A DNA stretch of 64,000 nt from [Clostridium] fimetarium (lineage in GTDB: Bacteria; Bacillota; Clostridia; Lachnospirales; Lachnospiraceae): contig NZ_FOJI01000003.1 of the NCBI RefSeq assembly GCF_900111235.1, positions 62,001 to 126,000 on the forward strand, given 5' to 3'. Made by a program: the position numbers and the translations under genes. Shown one piece after another: positions 9,528 to 17,884 of the stretch. The notes under the pieces were generated by a model. It did no database searches. It was given only the letters and a program-made list of their open reading frames with translations, and was not told the DNA's origin. Positions within the stretch are counted from its first letter, which is position 1. Every line of letters begins with the position of its first letter.

Positions 9528-11618
9528 CTAATCACACACCCATTCAATCGCATCTGCTATGTACAGTGGCACTACAAATTTTTGATATCCAACCTTATCC
9601 TTTAATTCTAAGTTGTCTTTTAATGCAGATGCCAATTCAAGAGCATTTTCACCCTTACCTACAGAATTTAAATATCTAGATGCCAATAACGCCTTCTTCT
9701 TATCATCTTCACTCCACGAAGCATCAGCTCTTTTCAATGATTCTATTATACGGGTATTTTCATCACTACTGGACAATCTATTCATTAACTTTGACAAAGT
9801 TTCATTGTTTTCAAATAAATTCATCAGATCATTTAATTCTTTTGAATTTGCTATAGACTCCGTAATCATTATTCTTGATAAAGGATTTTCAAGAACAAGC
9901 TGATATTCTAAGGTTTTACCATACTTTTCTGGTTGCACAAATGATAATATATTCTCATGCTTTCCTTTTCCATATTTATTCATCAATTCATTATACATAT
10001 ATTCAAATTCATCTATACTTGAATTATATTCGTAAGGATAACAAGTTTTATATTTATTCTGATTCTCATTATCACTCTTTTTCCTTCTTGCCGGATCTAA
10101 ATCAGTAATACATGCGACTTTCCTATTAATTGTATATTCATTATTACTATCGAATAAATATAAGAAATGTTCAAAATATTTCCCACCTACATTTATAACC
10201 GCAACATGACTCTTTTCTAATGACTTATTCAAATACTCGAAAAAAACTGGCAATAATAGTTGTTCAGCTATACCTTCTACTAAAATTATTTTTTCTGCAA
10301 AAAGCATATTGGATTTAGTTGCATCAAAAAAGCGCTGAACATACTTTTTGCTTTTATTCTGAACAATTTTCTTACCTTTATCATCTTTAAAAGTAAAAGC
10401 TTTACCTGGATAAGCCACTTGAATATTTCCATTATTTTTATAGAAACAAATAATATCATCTAAGGTTGTCGCTGCGGAAATATGAGTTGAATGCGAAGTT
10501 ATAAAAACCTGTTTAACCTTATTACTTTTTATGTTGGTCTTTAAAAAATCAACAAATTGATATTGCATTGTAGGATGTAAATGAGCCTCCGGTTCTTCGA
10601 TAGCCAATATAGGAAATACTTTTGCATTACTGCCTAAATACTTTCCATCCGAATCAACCTGCATTTTTGCTAACAATAAAGACATAAATATCAAATTATT
10701 ATACCCTAACCCATTATGTGATATCGGAATTGTCATGCCTGTTTCTTGTTTAACTATTAGCTGCAATATGGAATAGATTTCACTTTCCGTAATCTTACCT
10801 TCAAAACTTGGTTCTGCTTTATCAAATGATGCACCAATCTCATTAGCATATGATAAAATTTCTTTATTTCCTCTTTTTAACCTAGTTTGCAATTTTAAAA
10901 TCAAATCTTGTGCTGTAGAAGAAAATTCATCTCTACGCATTTGTATTTGCTCTTTTTGTTTTTCTACTGTAATACTATTATCTGATTTTATTTCATAATC
11001 CATAAAAAAATCTATAACATTTTTTAATAATGTATTTTTTCCACTAAACATATCCCTTTCAACATCACGTATCGCATCTAGAAATTGAAAATCAAATTTA
11101 CTTAGATTTTCACCATCTACAACTACCTGATTTTCAGGATTTCCTACCCAAATTTTATTGATATACATTCTAATAAAATCACTTTTAATTAAATCCCAAA
11201 TTTTTTCTCTAGAATCTAAACTACATACTTTATTTAAATAACGTTCTCTTTCACTATTGGGTAAGAAGAATTCATATTGTATTTTTGCTTGGTATGGCTC
11301 TTCTAAAGTTGTTAACCAATTACTTACGGTAACCAACTCATCTCCCATTAAATTTTCGTTTTCAGATTGTGACAGGCTAACAGCTATAACTATCTTCGGA
11401 GGTGCTTTTTTTAAATCATCTAACAGAATATCGTTATTAAAGTCATCTACTGTCAACTGTTTCTTTGCTGAACCATCAAATATGATTGCCATTGCACGCA
11501 ATAAATTAGATTTTCCAGCATTATTTTGACCAATTAAAAGATTAATTCCTTCATGAAAATCGACCTTAATCGACTTAAAGCTTCTATAATTTTCAATTGT
11601 AATATTAGAAATATACAT
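9528..11618 (-). CDS. gajA: OLD-family ATPase/TOPRIM nuclease, GajA-like (Gabija defence)
   Basis: The start ATG at 11618 is preceded by GAGGGATGAAC. The N-terminal ABC-type ATPase has Walker A GQNNAGKS (residues 30-37), signature-like HNGLGYNN (301-308), Walker B ILAIEEPEAHLHP (337-349) and switch histidine SHSTHIS (H376). The C-terminal TOPRIM nuclease has LVEGIAEQ (E448) and ITDLDP (D506, D508), plus the OLD-typical TLEYQL and GKGENALELA segments. All metal-binding and ATPase residues look intact. At 696 residues it is longer than the archetypal GajA (~580), with the extra length mainly between Walker A and the signature. With the overlapping helicase it forms a probable Gabija system cutting invading DNA. 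Confidence 0.85.
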   Translation of the reverse strand: MYISNITIENYRSFKSIKVDFHEGINLLIGQNNAGKSNLLRAMAIIFDGSAKKQLTVDDFNNDILLDDLKKAPPKIVIAVSLSQSENENLMGDELVTVSNWLTTLEEPYQAKIQYEFFLPNSERERYLNKVCSLDSREKIWDLIKSDFIRMYINKIWVGNPENQVVVDGENLSKFDFQFLDAIRDVERDMFSGKNTLLKNVIDFFMDYEIKSDNSITVEKQKEQIQMRRDEFSSTAQDLILKLQTRLKRGNKEILSYANEIGASFDKAEPSFEGKITESEIYSILQLIVKQETGMTIPISHNGLGYNNLIFMSLLLAKMQVDSDGKYLGSNAKVFPILAIEEPEAHLHPTMQYQFVDFLKTNIKSNKVKQVFITSHSTHISAATTLDDIICFYKNNGNIQVAYPGKAFTFKDDKGKKIVQNKSKKYVQRFFDATKSNMLFAEKIILVEGIAEQLLLPVFFEYLNKSLEKSHVAVINVGGKYFEHFLYLFDSNNEYTINRKVACITDLDPARRKKSDNENQNKYKTCYPYEYNSSIDEFEYMYNELMNKYGKGKHENILSFVQPEKYGKTLEYQLVLENPLSRIMITESIANSKELNDLMNLFENNETLSKLMNRLSSSDENTRIIESLKRADASWSEDDKKKALLASRYLNSVGKGENALELASALKDNLELKDKVGYQKFVVPLYIADAIEWVCD

Positions 11619-11985
11619 TGTTCATCCCTCGCCCTTCAAAACTGTATTAACTTCTTGATATATAAAAGTGACCTATATGAACTATTATATTTTCAGATAA
11701 AAATAAAATCTGCTTTACCATTATTATTTATTAAACAATCATATATATGACCCATATAACGTAATACTTCCTCTCATTTTTACCAACGTCATTATTATCA
11801 GGATTATTAATCAACTTATCCTAACATATATACACCTCCAATATTGTTAATAATTTACATTTGGCATTTTACAAATAGTCACATTTTAAAATATATAATG
11901 GTAACAAGACATCATCGCAAAATGGAATTTATTAGTGGTGTAATTATCATCTATTGATATAATTATATTAAAGATAGACTGGTTA
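11619..11985. other. Upstream region of the Gabija-like pair
   Basis: This AT-rich gap separates the GIY-YIG gene from the nuclease gene. It should contain the promoter of the nuclease-helicase pair, though no clear boxes stand out. Nothing else recognisable was seen. Confidence 0.35.
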
Positions 11986-12411
11986 CTACCTAAAACCAAA
12001 TTTCTTCATTTCATCTTGGACTCTTCTTACTTTCTCATCAATATTACGAATTTGATTGTCACTTGTACTTAACTGAGTTATTGGATTATCTTCTTTTATA
12101 TATCTTAATTCTGCTTCTTTATATTTTCCTATACTCAAAACACTTTTTTTCCCTTCTATTTTTTCACGAAAACTAAATTTTAATATTAAACTGTCATCTT
12201 CCAAATCAATCTTAGTCAAACCAAAGTAGCTTGGATTTTCAAAAAATGCATATAGATGTATTCCACACCTTTCAATTATCCATACAGATTCTCCAATATA
12301 CAAAGATATTGCTTGCTCTTCTCCCTTCTTTAATAATTCCACATGATATATCCCACCTTGGACGGCCCTTTTATCTAGTCCTTCAGCTGTTTCAAAAAAA
12401 TTTATAATCAT
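11986..12411 (-). CDS. Stand-alone GIY-YIG domain protein
   Basis: From the ATG at 12411 (behind GGAGAAAATTAAT) the protein has 141 residues; an earlier in-frame start at 12444 is less likely. It shows GIY at 20-22, YIG at 38-40 (SLYIGES), R48 and H52. It also has E101 with I105, K106 and P110, the same spacing as the catalytic E-x3-I-K-x3-P stretch of UvrC. These are the hallmarks of a GIY-YIG nuclease. The terminal Asn of the usual motif is replaced by Gln113. The last ~25 residues look like a coiled coil. The gene lies 367 bases upstream of the Gabija-like pair on the same strand and may belong to the same defence locus. The fold call is from motif reading only. Confidence 0.65.
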   Translation of the reverse strand: MIINFFETAEGLDKRAVQGGIYHVELLKKGEEQAISLYIGESVWIIERCGIHLYAFFENPSYFGLTKIDLEDDSLILKFSFREKIEGKKSVLSIGKYKEAELRYIKEDNPITQLSTSDNQIRNIDEKVRRVQDEMKKFGFR

Positions 12412-12742
12412 ATTAATTTTCTCCATTCTAATTAATGTCCACACCTAAATTATATAGTTGTTATCATATTGATTTCTCACACTATTTCCTGAAAGTTTGA
12501 AAGGTAGTATGGTCGGATAGGGAAGGTATAAATTATGATTTATATTTCTACCTATTTTTTTCATTTAAGTCTTGTCAATCATAAACATAATGGGCAATCT
12601 CTTATCTACAAATCACTGTTTCATATGATTCGATTCGATGTAAGCTTTGGAAAACAAATGAAATTCTTTATAAATATACCAGTCCTCAGTACTCACTCAT
12701 TACACTATATGATATACCAGTCCTAAGTACTCACTCATTACA
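12412..12742. other. Intergenic region with tandem duplication
   Basis: No gene is supported here. The right part contains the 38-base tandem repeat listed separately; the left part presumably holds the promoter of the GIY-YIG gene. Confidence 0.35.
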
Positions 12743-12749
12743 CTATATG
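12674..12749. repeat. Two 38-base tandem copies at the end of the HEPN-like gene
   Basis: Two direct copies run 12674-12711 and 12712-12749, differing at one base (CCTCAGT versus CCTAAGT). The right copy includes the last codons and TAG stop of the gene at 12743-13849, so the 3' end of that gene has been duplicated downstream of itself. It reads as a recent slippage or unequal-exchange event. Confidence 0.85.
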
Positions 12750-13849
12750 ATATATTCTTTCAGCTTCGGATATTTCTTATAGTTTGCTTTAATCCTCTCA
12801 ACAATAAATTTTCTAAACTCTAAGGCATCATATATAGCCTCATCTACTTCTTGAAAAGTTGGTATTCTCCCACTATGAGTTGCCTTGTTTCTAAGTACAT
12901 AGGTATTCTTATACCACTTTCCAACTGCTGTTTTATCTTTTGTTACATCCCAACTACCACCCAAATAACTGGACAGAATCTTTTTTATTATTGCCATAAA
13001 TGCAGTGTCCTCTAATTGTTCCTCTATTTCCTTATCTAACTTACCTTCACTCCTCAACAATTCTTCAAACAGCGTCCTTATTAAAACCTCAACGCTTGTC
13101 TGAATAGCATTTACAGCTTCTAAATAGAAGCCTTGTTTGAAATACCTTCTTGCAGTATATACAAATTGTTCACCTCTTAAAAAAGGATTCAAATTCCATG
13201 AGACCACCAACTGCATTTTCATCACTTCTTGTACTTCTTTTGCTGATAACAGCTCTTTTTCTACAGGTAAATGCGTATGTATCATGAATAAACCTTTTTG
13301 GTTTTCCCATGTTTCTAGATTGGTGGACCTTACTAGTATTACTGCAGGTAACATTTCTTTAGTTAGATAATGACAATCATCGTCTTTCTTTACTATCATA
13401 TAATTCAATACTATTTGGTTTAAATTTCCAAGCAATAAGTCAAAATAGTCATTATAATACCGTTCTGTATCTTGAAGGATTGTTTCATATTCTAATTCAA
13501 CTGCTACCATCATAAGCATTTTAGTTTTATGAACATTTAATATTTGTAGCTCCTCACCTATTAGATACTTATAAGATTCATTTGTTGTAACCATATCAAA
13601 TCTAAAACTGAAATACTCTTGTTCAGACTGTAATGTAACTGTCCTACTTGTATACATAGGTATATGGAACGATAAGACAACCTCAAACTCAATAAATGTT
13701 TTTGGTCTACACTCTTCTAAATTATATACAGGTATGAAATCCTTTTCATAGACCTCTTTAGTTAGTTTGAAAGATGATTTCTGCCCTTTATTCATACTGC
13801 TTTCCTTTTCATTACCAGATGAGTATTTATCGTTACTTTCTACTTTCAC
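12743..13849 (-). CDS. Unknown protein with C-terminal HEPN-like R-x4-H motif
   Basis: Translation starts at GTG 13849, behind a strong GGAGGG site. The first ~170 residues are mostly beta-like and unrecognised. The C-terminal ~160 residues are helical and contain RNKATH (R320, H325), followed by the helix EVDEAIYDALEFRKFIVERI. An R-x4-6-H motif in a helical bundle at the C-terminus is the signature of HEPN ribonuclease domains, used by many abortive-infection and toxin proteins. The preceding segment (YLEAVNAIQTSVEVLIRTLFEE) fits the first HEPN helix. Function as an RNase is inferred from the motif alone; non-catalytic HEPN-like proteins exist. It is close to the GIY-YIG gene and Gabija-like pair on the same strand. 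Confidence 0.6.
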   Translation of the reverse strand: MKVESNDKYSSGNEKESSMNKGQKSSFKLTKEVYEKDFIPVYNLEECRPKTFIEFEVVLSFHIPMYTSRTVTLQSEQEYFSFRFDMVTTNESYKYLIGEELQILNVHKTKMLMMVAVELEYETILQDTERYYNDYFDLLLGNLNQIVLNYMIVKKDDDCHYLTKEMLPAVILVRSTNLETWENQKGLFMIHTHLPVEKELLSAKEVQEVMKMQLVVSWNLNPFLRGEQFVYTARRYFKQGFYLEAVNAIQTSVEVLIRTLFEELLRSEGKLDKEIEEQLEDTAFMAIIKKILSSYLGGSWDVTKDKTAVGKWYKNTYVLRNKATHSGRIPTFQEVDEAIYDALEFRKFIVERIKANYKKYPKLKEYII

Positions 13850-13944
13850 TATTAACCCTCCTAATTTGCTTGAACTACTCTCTCATTGAAAATCAAAACT
13901 AAGCATCACATTTCAGACATTATATTCACTAGGCTTGAAATTCG

Positions 13945-14143
13945 CATTATTGCTATAATTAGTAATTTAATTATTTCGAAACTCTTCTTAATCTCCCAAT
14001 AAAAAAAGCTATAAACTCACATGGGGAGCTCATAGCTTTGTATTTTTTAATTATATTTCCCTCTTATCCCCACTAATTTCATTATATTCTTAATTTTTAC
14101 ACATTTCAACAGAATCTTACCAATTTCTGGATAATACATTACT
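13945..14143. repeat. Dispersed repeat, copy A, downstream of the J-domain gene
   Basis: This ~200-base segment is clearly similar to 30383-30580 in the same orientation, with scattered substitutions. It includes the terminator hairpin at 14001-14039. Together with the second shared segment (15199-15328 and 31246-31376) it shows that two loci derive from one ancestral locus. Confidence 0.85.
14001..14039 (-). terminator. Terminator hairpin shared by both repeat copies
   Basis: The arms AAAGCTAT and ATAGCTTT are perfect around a loop with CTC/GAG pairing. Seven T residues follow on the minus strand, and a T-rich run also follows on the plus strand. It lies downstream of the J-domain gene. Confidence 0.65.
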
Positions 14144-14295
14144 CTTTATTTTTATTCACAGCTCAGTATTACTAAATCAAGAAATCCTAACTAGCTGCAA
14201 TTTTAGACCGTTGACCACTCTAATTTATCGACCACTTTCTCTTTGTATAAGCATGTGATACAAGAAGACGGGCATATATATTGTCCTGCCCATTA

Positions 14296-15279
14296 TTATA
14301 ACTTCTTTGTCAGTTCCTCATATGTATGCTGAATTTTCTGAGTCATTTTTACATCCCCATTTTCATTATCAGGATGAAATGTTTTCATCAAACTCCGATA
14401 TCTCTTTGTAAAACCTTCCTTATCTTGACATCCACTGAATAAACTTTCATCAAAATTTGATTCAACACTTTGATTCTTAGTTGAATTATCCATAAGAACC
14501 TTATTTAGTTCATTCATTACATACTGATTCAAGGTTTTGATTGAATCAATACATTTTCTTAAATCTAATAAGATCTTATTTTCTTCCTTGGAAGGAACAC
14601 CTACGCTCAATCTTTGCATATGATTTTGTATTACTTCTAATTTTTCCGGACATTCTTCCTCATTTCTTTTCATTGCAAGTTCTAACGCTCGACTACCAAC
14701 TCCTGCAATCATTACCTGCTGAGCCTGGTTCATAATTTCATTGCGCTCATTGAACAAGTTCTCAACTGAATTAATTATATCTTTTATTTCATCCTGAAAA
14801 TGTTCATCATCTTCTTCATTTTCATAACTATTTGAATATGATAAATTATTATTCCTCATTCTCTCTACATCAACGGGTTGATAATCGTATGAATCATCAT
14901 CTGCAATTTTCTGCATTCCAGCAATATGTATACCAAGACATAAAAGAAAGACAACTATTCTTATTGTCCATAACCAGATAGGATCATTTCCCAATTTTTC
15001 TGTCATTTTAAATAAATCATCTAACAGATACAGAATTACATACGACCAAAACAGACTACATATAACTTTCAATATGATTCCTATGTACTTCAATGACATA
15101 AGGAACATTAATAATCCACCAGAAGCAATACCTGCAATGATACAAAAGACAGGATGTAACTTTAAATACTCATTTAGTGATAAACCTGCAAATATTGCGA
15201 CTACAAGGAAATCCCAAATAACCAAATTGCAACACCCTAATGAATCATTTCCCTTTGCTACTGAATATCTTTTTGACAT
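14296..15279 (-). CDS. Membrane protein with C-terminal J domain
   Basis: The start ATG at 15279 sits 7 bases behind GGAGA; the longer frame from 15291 lacks a site. The first ~120 residues hold about four membrane helices (NLVIWDFLVVAIFAGLSL, FCIIAGIASGGLLMFLMSL, VICSLFWSYVILYLLDDL, IRIVVFLLCLGIHIAGM). A coiled-coil middle follows. The last ~50 residues form a J domain (FTKRYRSLMKTFHPDNENGD) with the HPD tripeptide that stimulates DnaK-type chaperones. A J domain at the C-terminus of a polytopic protein is the reverse of classic DnaJ and suggests recruitment of Hsp70 to the membrane. Its 5' end is duplicated at 31.3 kb. The cellular role is unknown. Confidence 0.75.
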   Translation of the reverse strand: MSKRYSVAKGNDSLGCCNLVIWDFLVVAIFAGLSLNEYLKLHPVFCIIAGIASGGLLMFLMSLKYIGIILKVICSLFWSYVILYLLDDLFKMTEKLGNDPIWLWTIRIVVFLLCLGIHIAGMQKIADDDSYDYQPVDVERMRNNNLSYSNSYENEEDDEHFQDEIKDIINSVENLFNERNEIMNQAQQVMIAGVGSRALELAMKRNEEECPEKLEVIQNHMQRLSVGVPSKEENKILLDLRKCIDSIKTLNQYVMNELNKVLMDNSTKNQSVESNFDESLFSGCQDKEGFTKRYRSLMKTFHPDNENGDVKMTQKIQHTYEELTKKL

Positions 15280-15328
15280 TATATTCTCCAATCTTTTGTA
15301 CTCATTTTCAAGCCAGACTATTTGTACC
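15199..15328. repeat. Dispersed repeat, copy A, 5' end of the J-domain gene
   Basis: This segment covers the first ~27 codons, ribosome site and upstream region of the J-domain gene. It matches 31246-31376 closely in the same orientation. At the second site the coding sequence stops after 30 codons. Confidence 0.85.
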
Positions 15329-15628
15329 TATTCTTTGTCTGATATCAGTTGCCAATGTTTCTGCAGGTGCATCACAATAACTATGCTCTACCTTAATGAT
15401 TTGCAACATATACCTCTAATAAGGGCTCCTAAAAATAAACACTAATGTAAATTCTTAAAATAGTCTACCATATTTCACCAAAATATGGTGAATAATCATT
15501 ATTTATTGTTAATGCATTATTCAGATGTGGTCACATGCAATTCTTGCCGCAAAGATAATATAAAGTAACAATAATAAATCAAGGTATATGAAGAATAAAT
15601 CACAAGTTTCCCTTTTTTTATAAATAAA

Positions 15629-15710
15629 GTGGCTCAAAGATTCATTAGCATAATAACCGAAGTGGTATACTTTTTCATCCTCACACAGGTGGCTCAGAAA
15701 TTCATTGACA
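15629..15710. repeat. Spaced GTGGCTCA repeats, possible IS21-family end remnant
   Basis: Two 22-base copies (15629-15650 and 15689-15710) share GTGGCTCA-x-A-x-ATTCATT, with 18 of 22 positions identical. A degenerate third copy starting GTGGTATAC lies between them at about 15662. Multiple GTGGCTCA-type repeats are typical of the ends of Firmicute IS21-family elements, which carry istA/istB. No transposase gene is present, so this would be an orphan end. Confidence 0.4.
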
Positions 15711-15914
15711 TTCGCACATATTTTCCATTACTTTAAAGTGTCAATTGTAATAATTGATTTTTCTAATCTAAAAGCTATGAATGCAACACTGCCCATAGCT
15801 TTAGTATCAATACAATTTACGAGAAAAATTTTTTTCTATGTAAAATTCAGACATATATCCTCCGTTCTGCAACCAACTCTTTTAGGCTATATGTTATCAA
15901 GAAACAAGACAACA

Positions 15915-15961
15915 AAAAAGACTGGCACTCAACTGAAATCTGAGTTTATACCAATCTTTTT
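15915..15961 (-). terminator. Terminator of the two-component/ABC operon
   Basis: The arms AAAAAGACTGG and CCAATCTTTTT pair with one G-U, enclosing a CTCA/TGAG inner stem. Six T residues follow on the minus strand. It lies 40 bases past the last permease-like gene. Confidence 0.65.
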
Positions 15962-15999
15962 GTAAGCCAAGGTGCAACCACCTGGAATAGATACTTAAT

Positions 16000-16665
16000 T
16001 TAAGAATTATCACTCAATTTGAAATTGAAAGGGTTACATTTCAATTTGCAATTGAGGTTCCTATAAATAATTGAAATTCCAAGTAACATAATTCCGGCCC
16101 CGAACAAATAAAATTTTTCACTAAAACTTCCACGAATAAGTGAAAACAAATAAAATTTTCCTAGATATTTATCACCTGCACCAAAACATAACACATAATA
16201 TAAAATTGGAATCATATATGCAACTGCAATATTATCTATTATGCTATATGCAATTGTACCAAGCCCTCCAAGAAATAGGCAATTTGCCATTCCAGCAAAC
16301 AGATATTTTCCATAATCAAATTCGCAGTTTGCTTTTTTTAAATATAATAAAAAGACAGCCATTATTGCGGTCATAATGATCAAAGACTCTAATAATCGAA
16401 TCATTTGGACTATATACATTGGTTCTTTCTTAGATTGAAGCAGCTCTCTGATATTTGTATTTTGATCTGGAATAAACAAAGGTACGCATAACACCATGCC
16501 TATCAATGATACATATAATTCTAGCACTTGTGCTGTCTGATATTCGTTCAAATTTTCAACTCCCATAATCCAGGGAGCTGCTATACAGATTAACACAGCA
16601 AGTAATATGTGCGGATACAGGTTAATCTTTAGATTGACTTTTGCGATATTGAAATACTTTACCAT
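16000..16665 (-). CDS. ABC-2-type membrane protein
   Basis: This 221-residue protein has about six hydrophobic helices (ILLAVLICIAAPWIM, LYVSLIGMVLCVPLFI, LIIMTAIMAVFLLYL, YLFAGMANCLFLGGLGTI, IAVAYMIPILYYVLCF, FGAGIMLLGISIIY), the layout of an ABC-2 permease or accessory subunit. It overlaps the preceding permease gene by 44 bases, implying translational coupling. It is the last gene of the response regulator-kinase-ATPase-permease unit. With the other permease it probably forms the membrane part of an exporter. The substrate is unknown; peptide antibiotic export or immunity is a guess from the two-component arrangement. Confidence 0.7.
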   Translation of the reverse strand: MVKYFNIAKVNLKINLYPHILLAVLICIAAPWIMGVENLNEYQTAQVLELYVSLIGMVLCVPLFIPDQNTNIRELLQSKKEPMYIVQMIRLLESLIIMTAIMAVFLLYLKKANCEFDYGKYLFAGMANCLFLGGLGTIAYSIIDNIAVAYMIPILYYVLCFGAGDKYLGKFYLFSLIRGSFSEKFYLFGAGIMLLGISIIYRNLNCKLKCNPFNFKLSDNS

Positions 16666-17884
16666 AAAATTTTAATACCCCCTTCCTCTTTAATTCATAA
16701 GTAATTACTGTCAAAACCAAAAGGACAAAACTAATAGCGGTAAACATTAGCCTGTTATATACCAGATCAGAAAAGACTGAATTATAAACCTCATAGCTTC
16801 CAAGAGTATTAAATCGAGGCATTAAATTCCAACCCACATGTCCAATAAGGTTACCTATTCCACTAAATAAGCTTAGAATCCAAAAAATAATTTGTACAAA
16901 TATTCCAAATGGTTTATTCGTTAATTCAGTAAAGAAAAAGCCTACCGATAGTGACATTAAAATCGTCGGCATTATCCACCCAATAATATATTTTACAAAT
17001 GCAAACGAATCTCCATGGATGCCTATACTTTCTGCATAATACAATGACTGAAGCAAAGGAGAAATACTCAGTAATAGTAATGGAATAAGAATCATAAGTA
17101 CCAGTGCAAAATAGCGCGAAAATATAATTTTAAAAGATGACATTTTTTTTGAATAAATAACTTCAAAAATCTGTGAACGTCTGTCTCTGAGACATCTTGT
17201 CACCGCTAAAAAAACTGGAAGGATTCCAAGTATAATCACCATATAGTCCGAAAACAGTCTGGCATATGCGCCAGATACATGGTCTTTATACAAAATACCA
17301 TTATAATTTTCCATAGCGTCTTCATAGGTCATAGGCACTTCTGCATTTTGAGAGACATTCACCTTTGTATAACTGCTTCCACCGCCAATAATTTCATCAG
17401 CCTCTTTCATATTTTTCAAAAAATCTTCATAAGTAAGATTACTGTAAGGCTGAATCTTAAGGCCTTCCCCATTAATCATTTCTATCGTATATCCACTTTC
17501 AGTGGTCACTTGATTATCATTATAATCCTTAAACATCTTCTTTAATTCTTCAACTGTCATCCCTGATGATTTTGCTAAGATCGAGACAATTTTTTCCTGC
17601 TTACTGTCAGTTAGAATTACTTCTTTATAAAAACCAATTGGATAAGTTGTATATTGATTGTAATTATATTCTCTAGCAAGCTGTGTCAACGTTGAAGACA
17701 TTATGATATCCTTGTCTGTGCTGTGTTTTTTTCCAAAGTCAGAATCAGACACCTCAGGTTTAGAAATTAATTCAAAGTCCTGAAGCTGTGTCACAAAAAA
17801 CAATACCATACAAATCAAGAAGATATAATATGTAATGCTCTTTAACAGTTGCCTACACTCACTGAATAATAAAGTAACAAACAT
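16622..17884 (-). CDS. ABC transporter permease with large extracytoplasmic loop
   Basis: The 420-residue product starts with a membrane helix (SITYYIFLICMVLFFVTQL). A hydrophilic domain of ~170 residues (about 35-205) follows, and then five or six helices from residue ~215 on (YMVIILGILPVFLAVTRCL, YFALVLMILIPLLLLSI, and so on). One helix, a long external loop and a helix bundle is the ABC-2 exporter permease pattern. The gene begins one base after the ATPase gene ends, so they are co-translated. It likely pairs with the 221-residue membrane protein and the ATPase in one exporter. The external domain may bind the substrate. Substrate unknown. Confidence 0.75.
   Translation of the reverse strand: MFVTLLFSECRQLLKSITYYIFLICMVLFFVTQLQDFELISKPEVSDSDFGKKHSTDKDIIMSSTLTQLAREYNYNQYTTYPIGFYKEVILTDSKQEKIVSILAKSSGMTVEELKKMFKDYNDNQVTTESGYTIEMINGEGLKIQPYSNLTYEDFLKNMKEADEIIGGGSSYTKVNVSQNAEVPMTYEDAMENYNGILYKDHVSGAYARLFSDYMVIILGILPVFLAVTRCLRDRRSQIFEVIYSKKMSSFKIIFSRYFALVLMILIPLLLLSISPLLQSLYYAESIGIHGDSFAFVKYIIGWIMPTILMSLSVGFFFTELTNKPFGIFVQIIFWILSLFSGIGNLIGHVGWNLMPRFNTLGSYEVYNSVFSDLVYNRLMFTAISFVLLVLTVITYELKRKGVLKFYGKVFQYRKSQSKD

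Larger units (their letters stand above)
13850..14295. other. Intergenic region with repeat copy and short GACCACT motifs
   Basis: The region contains repeat copy A, its terminator hairpin, and two close copies of a short GACCACT motif around 14210-14235. It also has a weak GGGCA/TGCCC hairpin at about 14269-14291 just past the J-domain gene. No coding sequence was seen. Confidence 0.4.
15280..15999. other. Gene-less region with insertion-sequence-like end repeats
   Basis: No convincing gene is present in these 720 bases. The recognisable features are repeat copy A at the left, the IS21-like repeats at 15629-15710 and the terminator at 15915-15961. Confidence 0.45.

Noticed and set aside
15705-15965. 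86-codon plus-strand frame
   Set aside because: It spans the terminator hairpin and insertion-like repeats and lacks a ribosome site.
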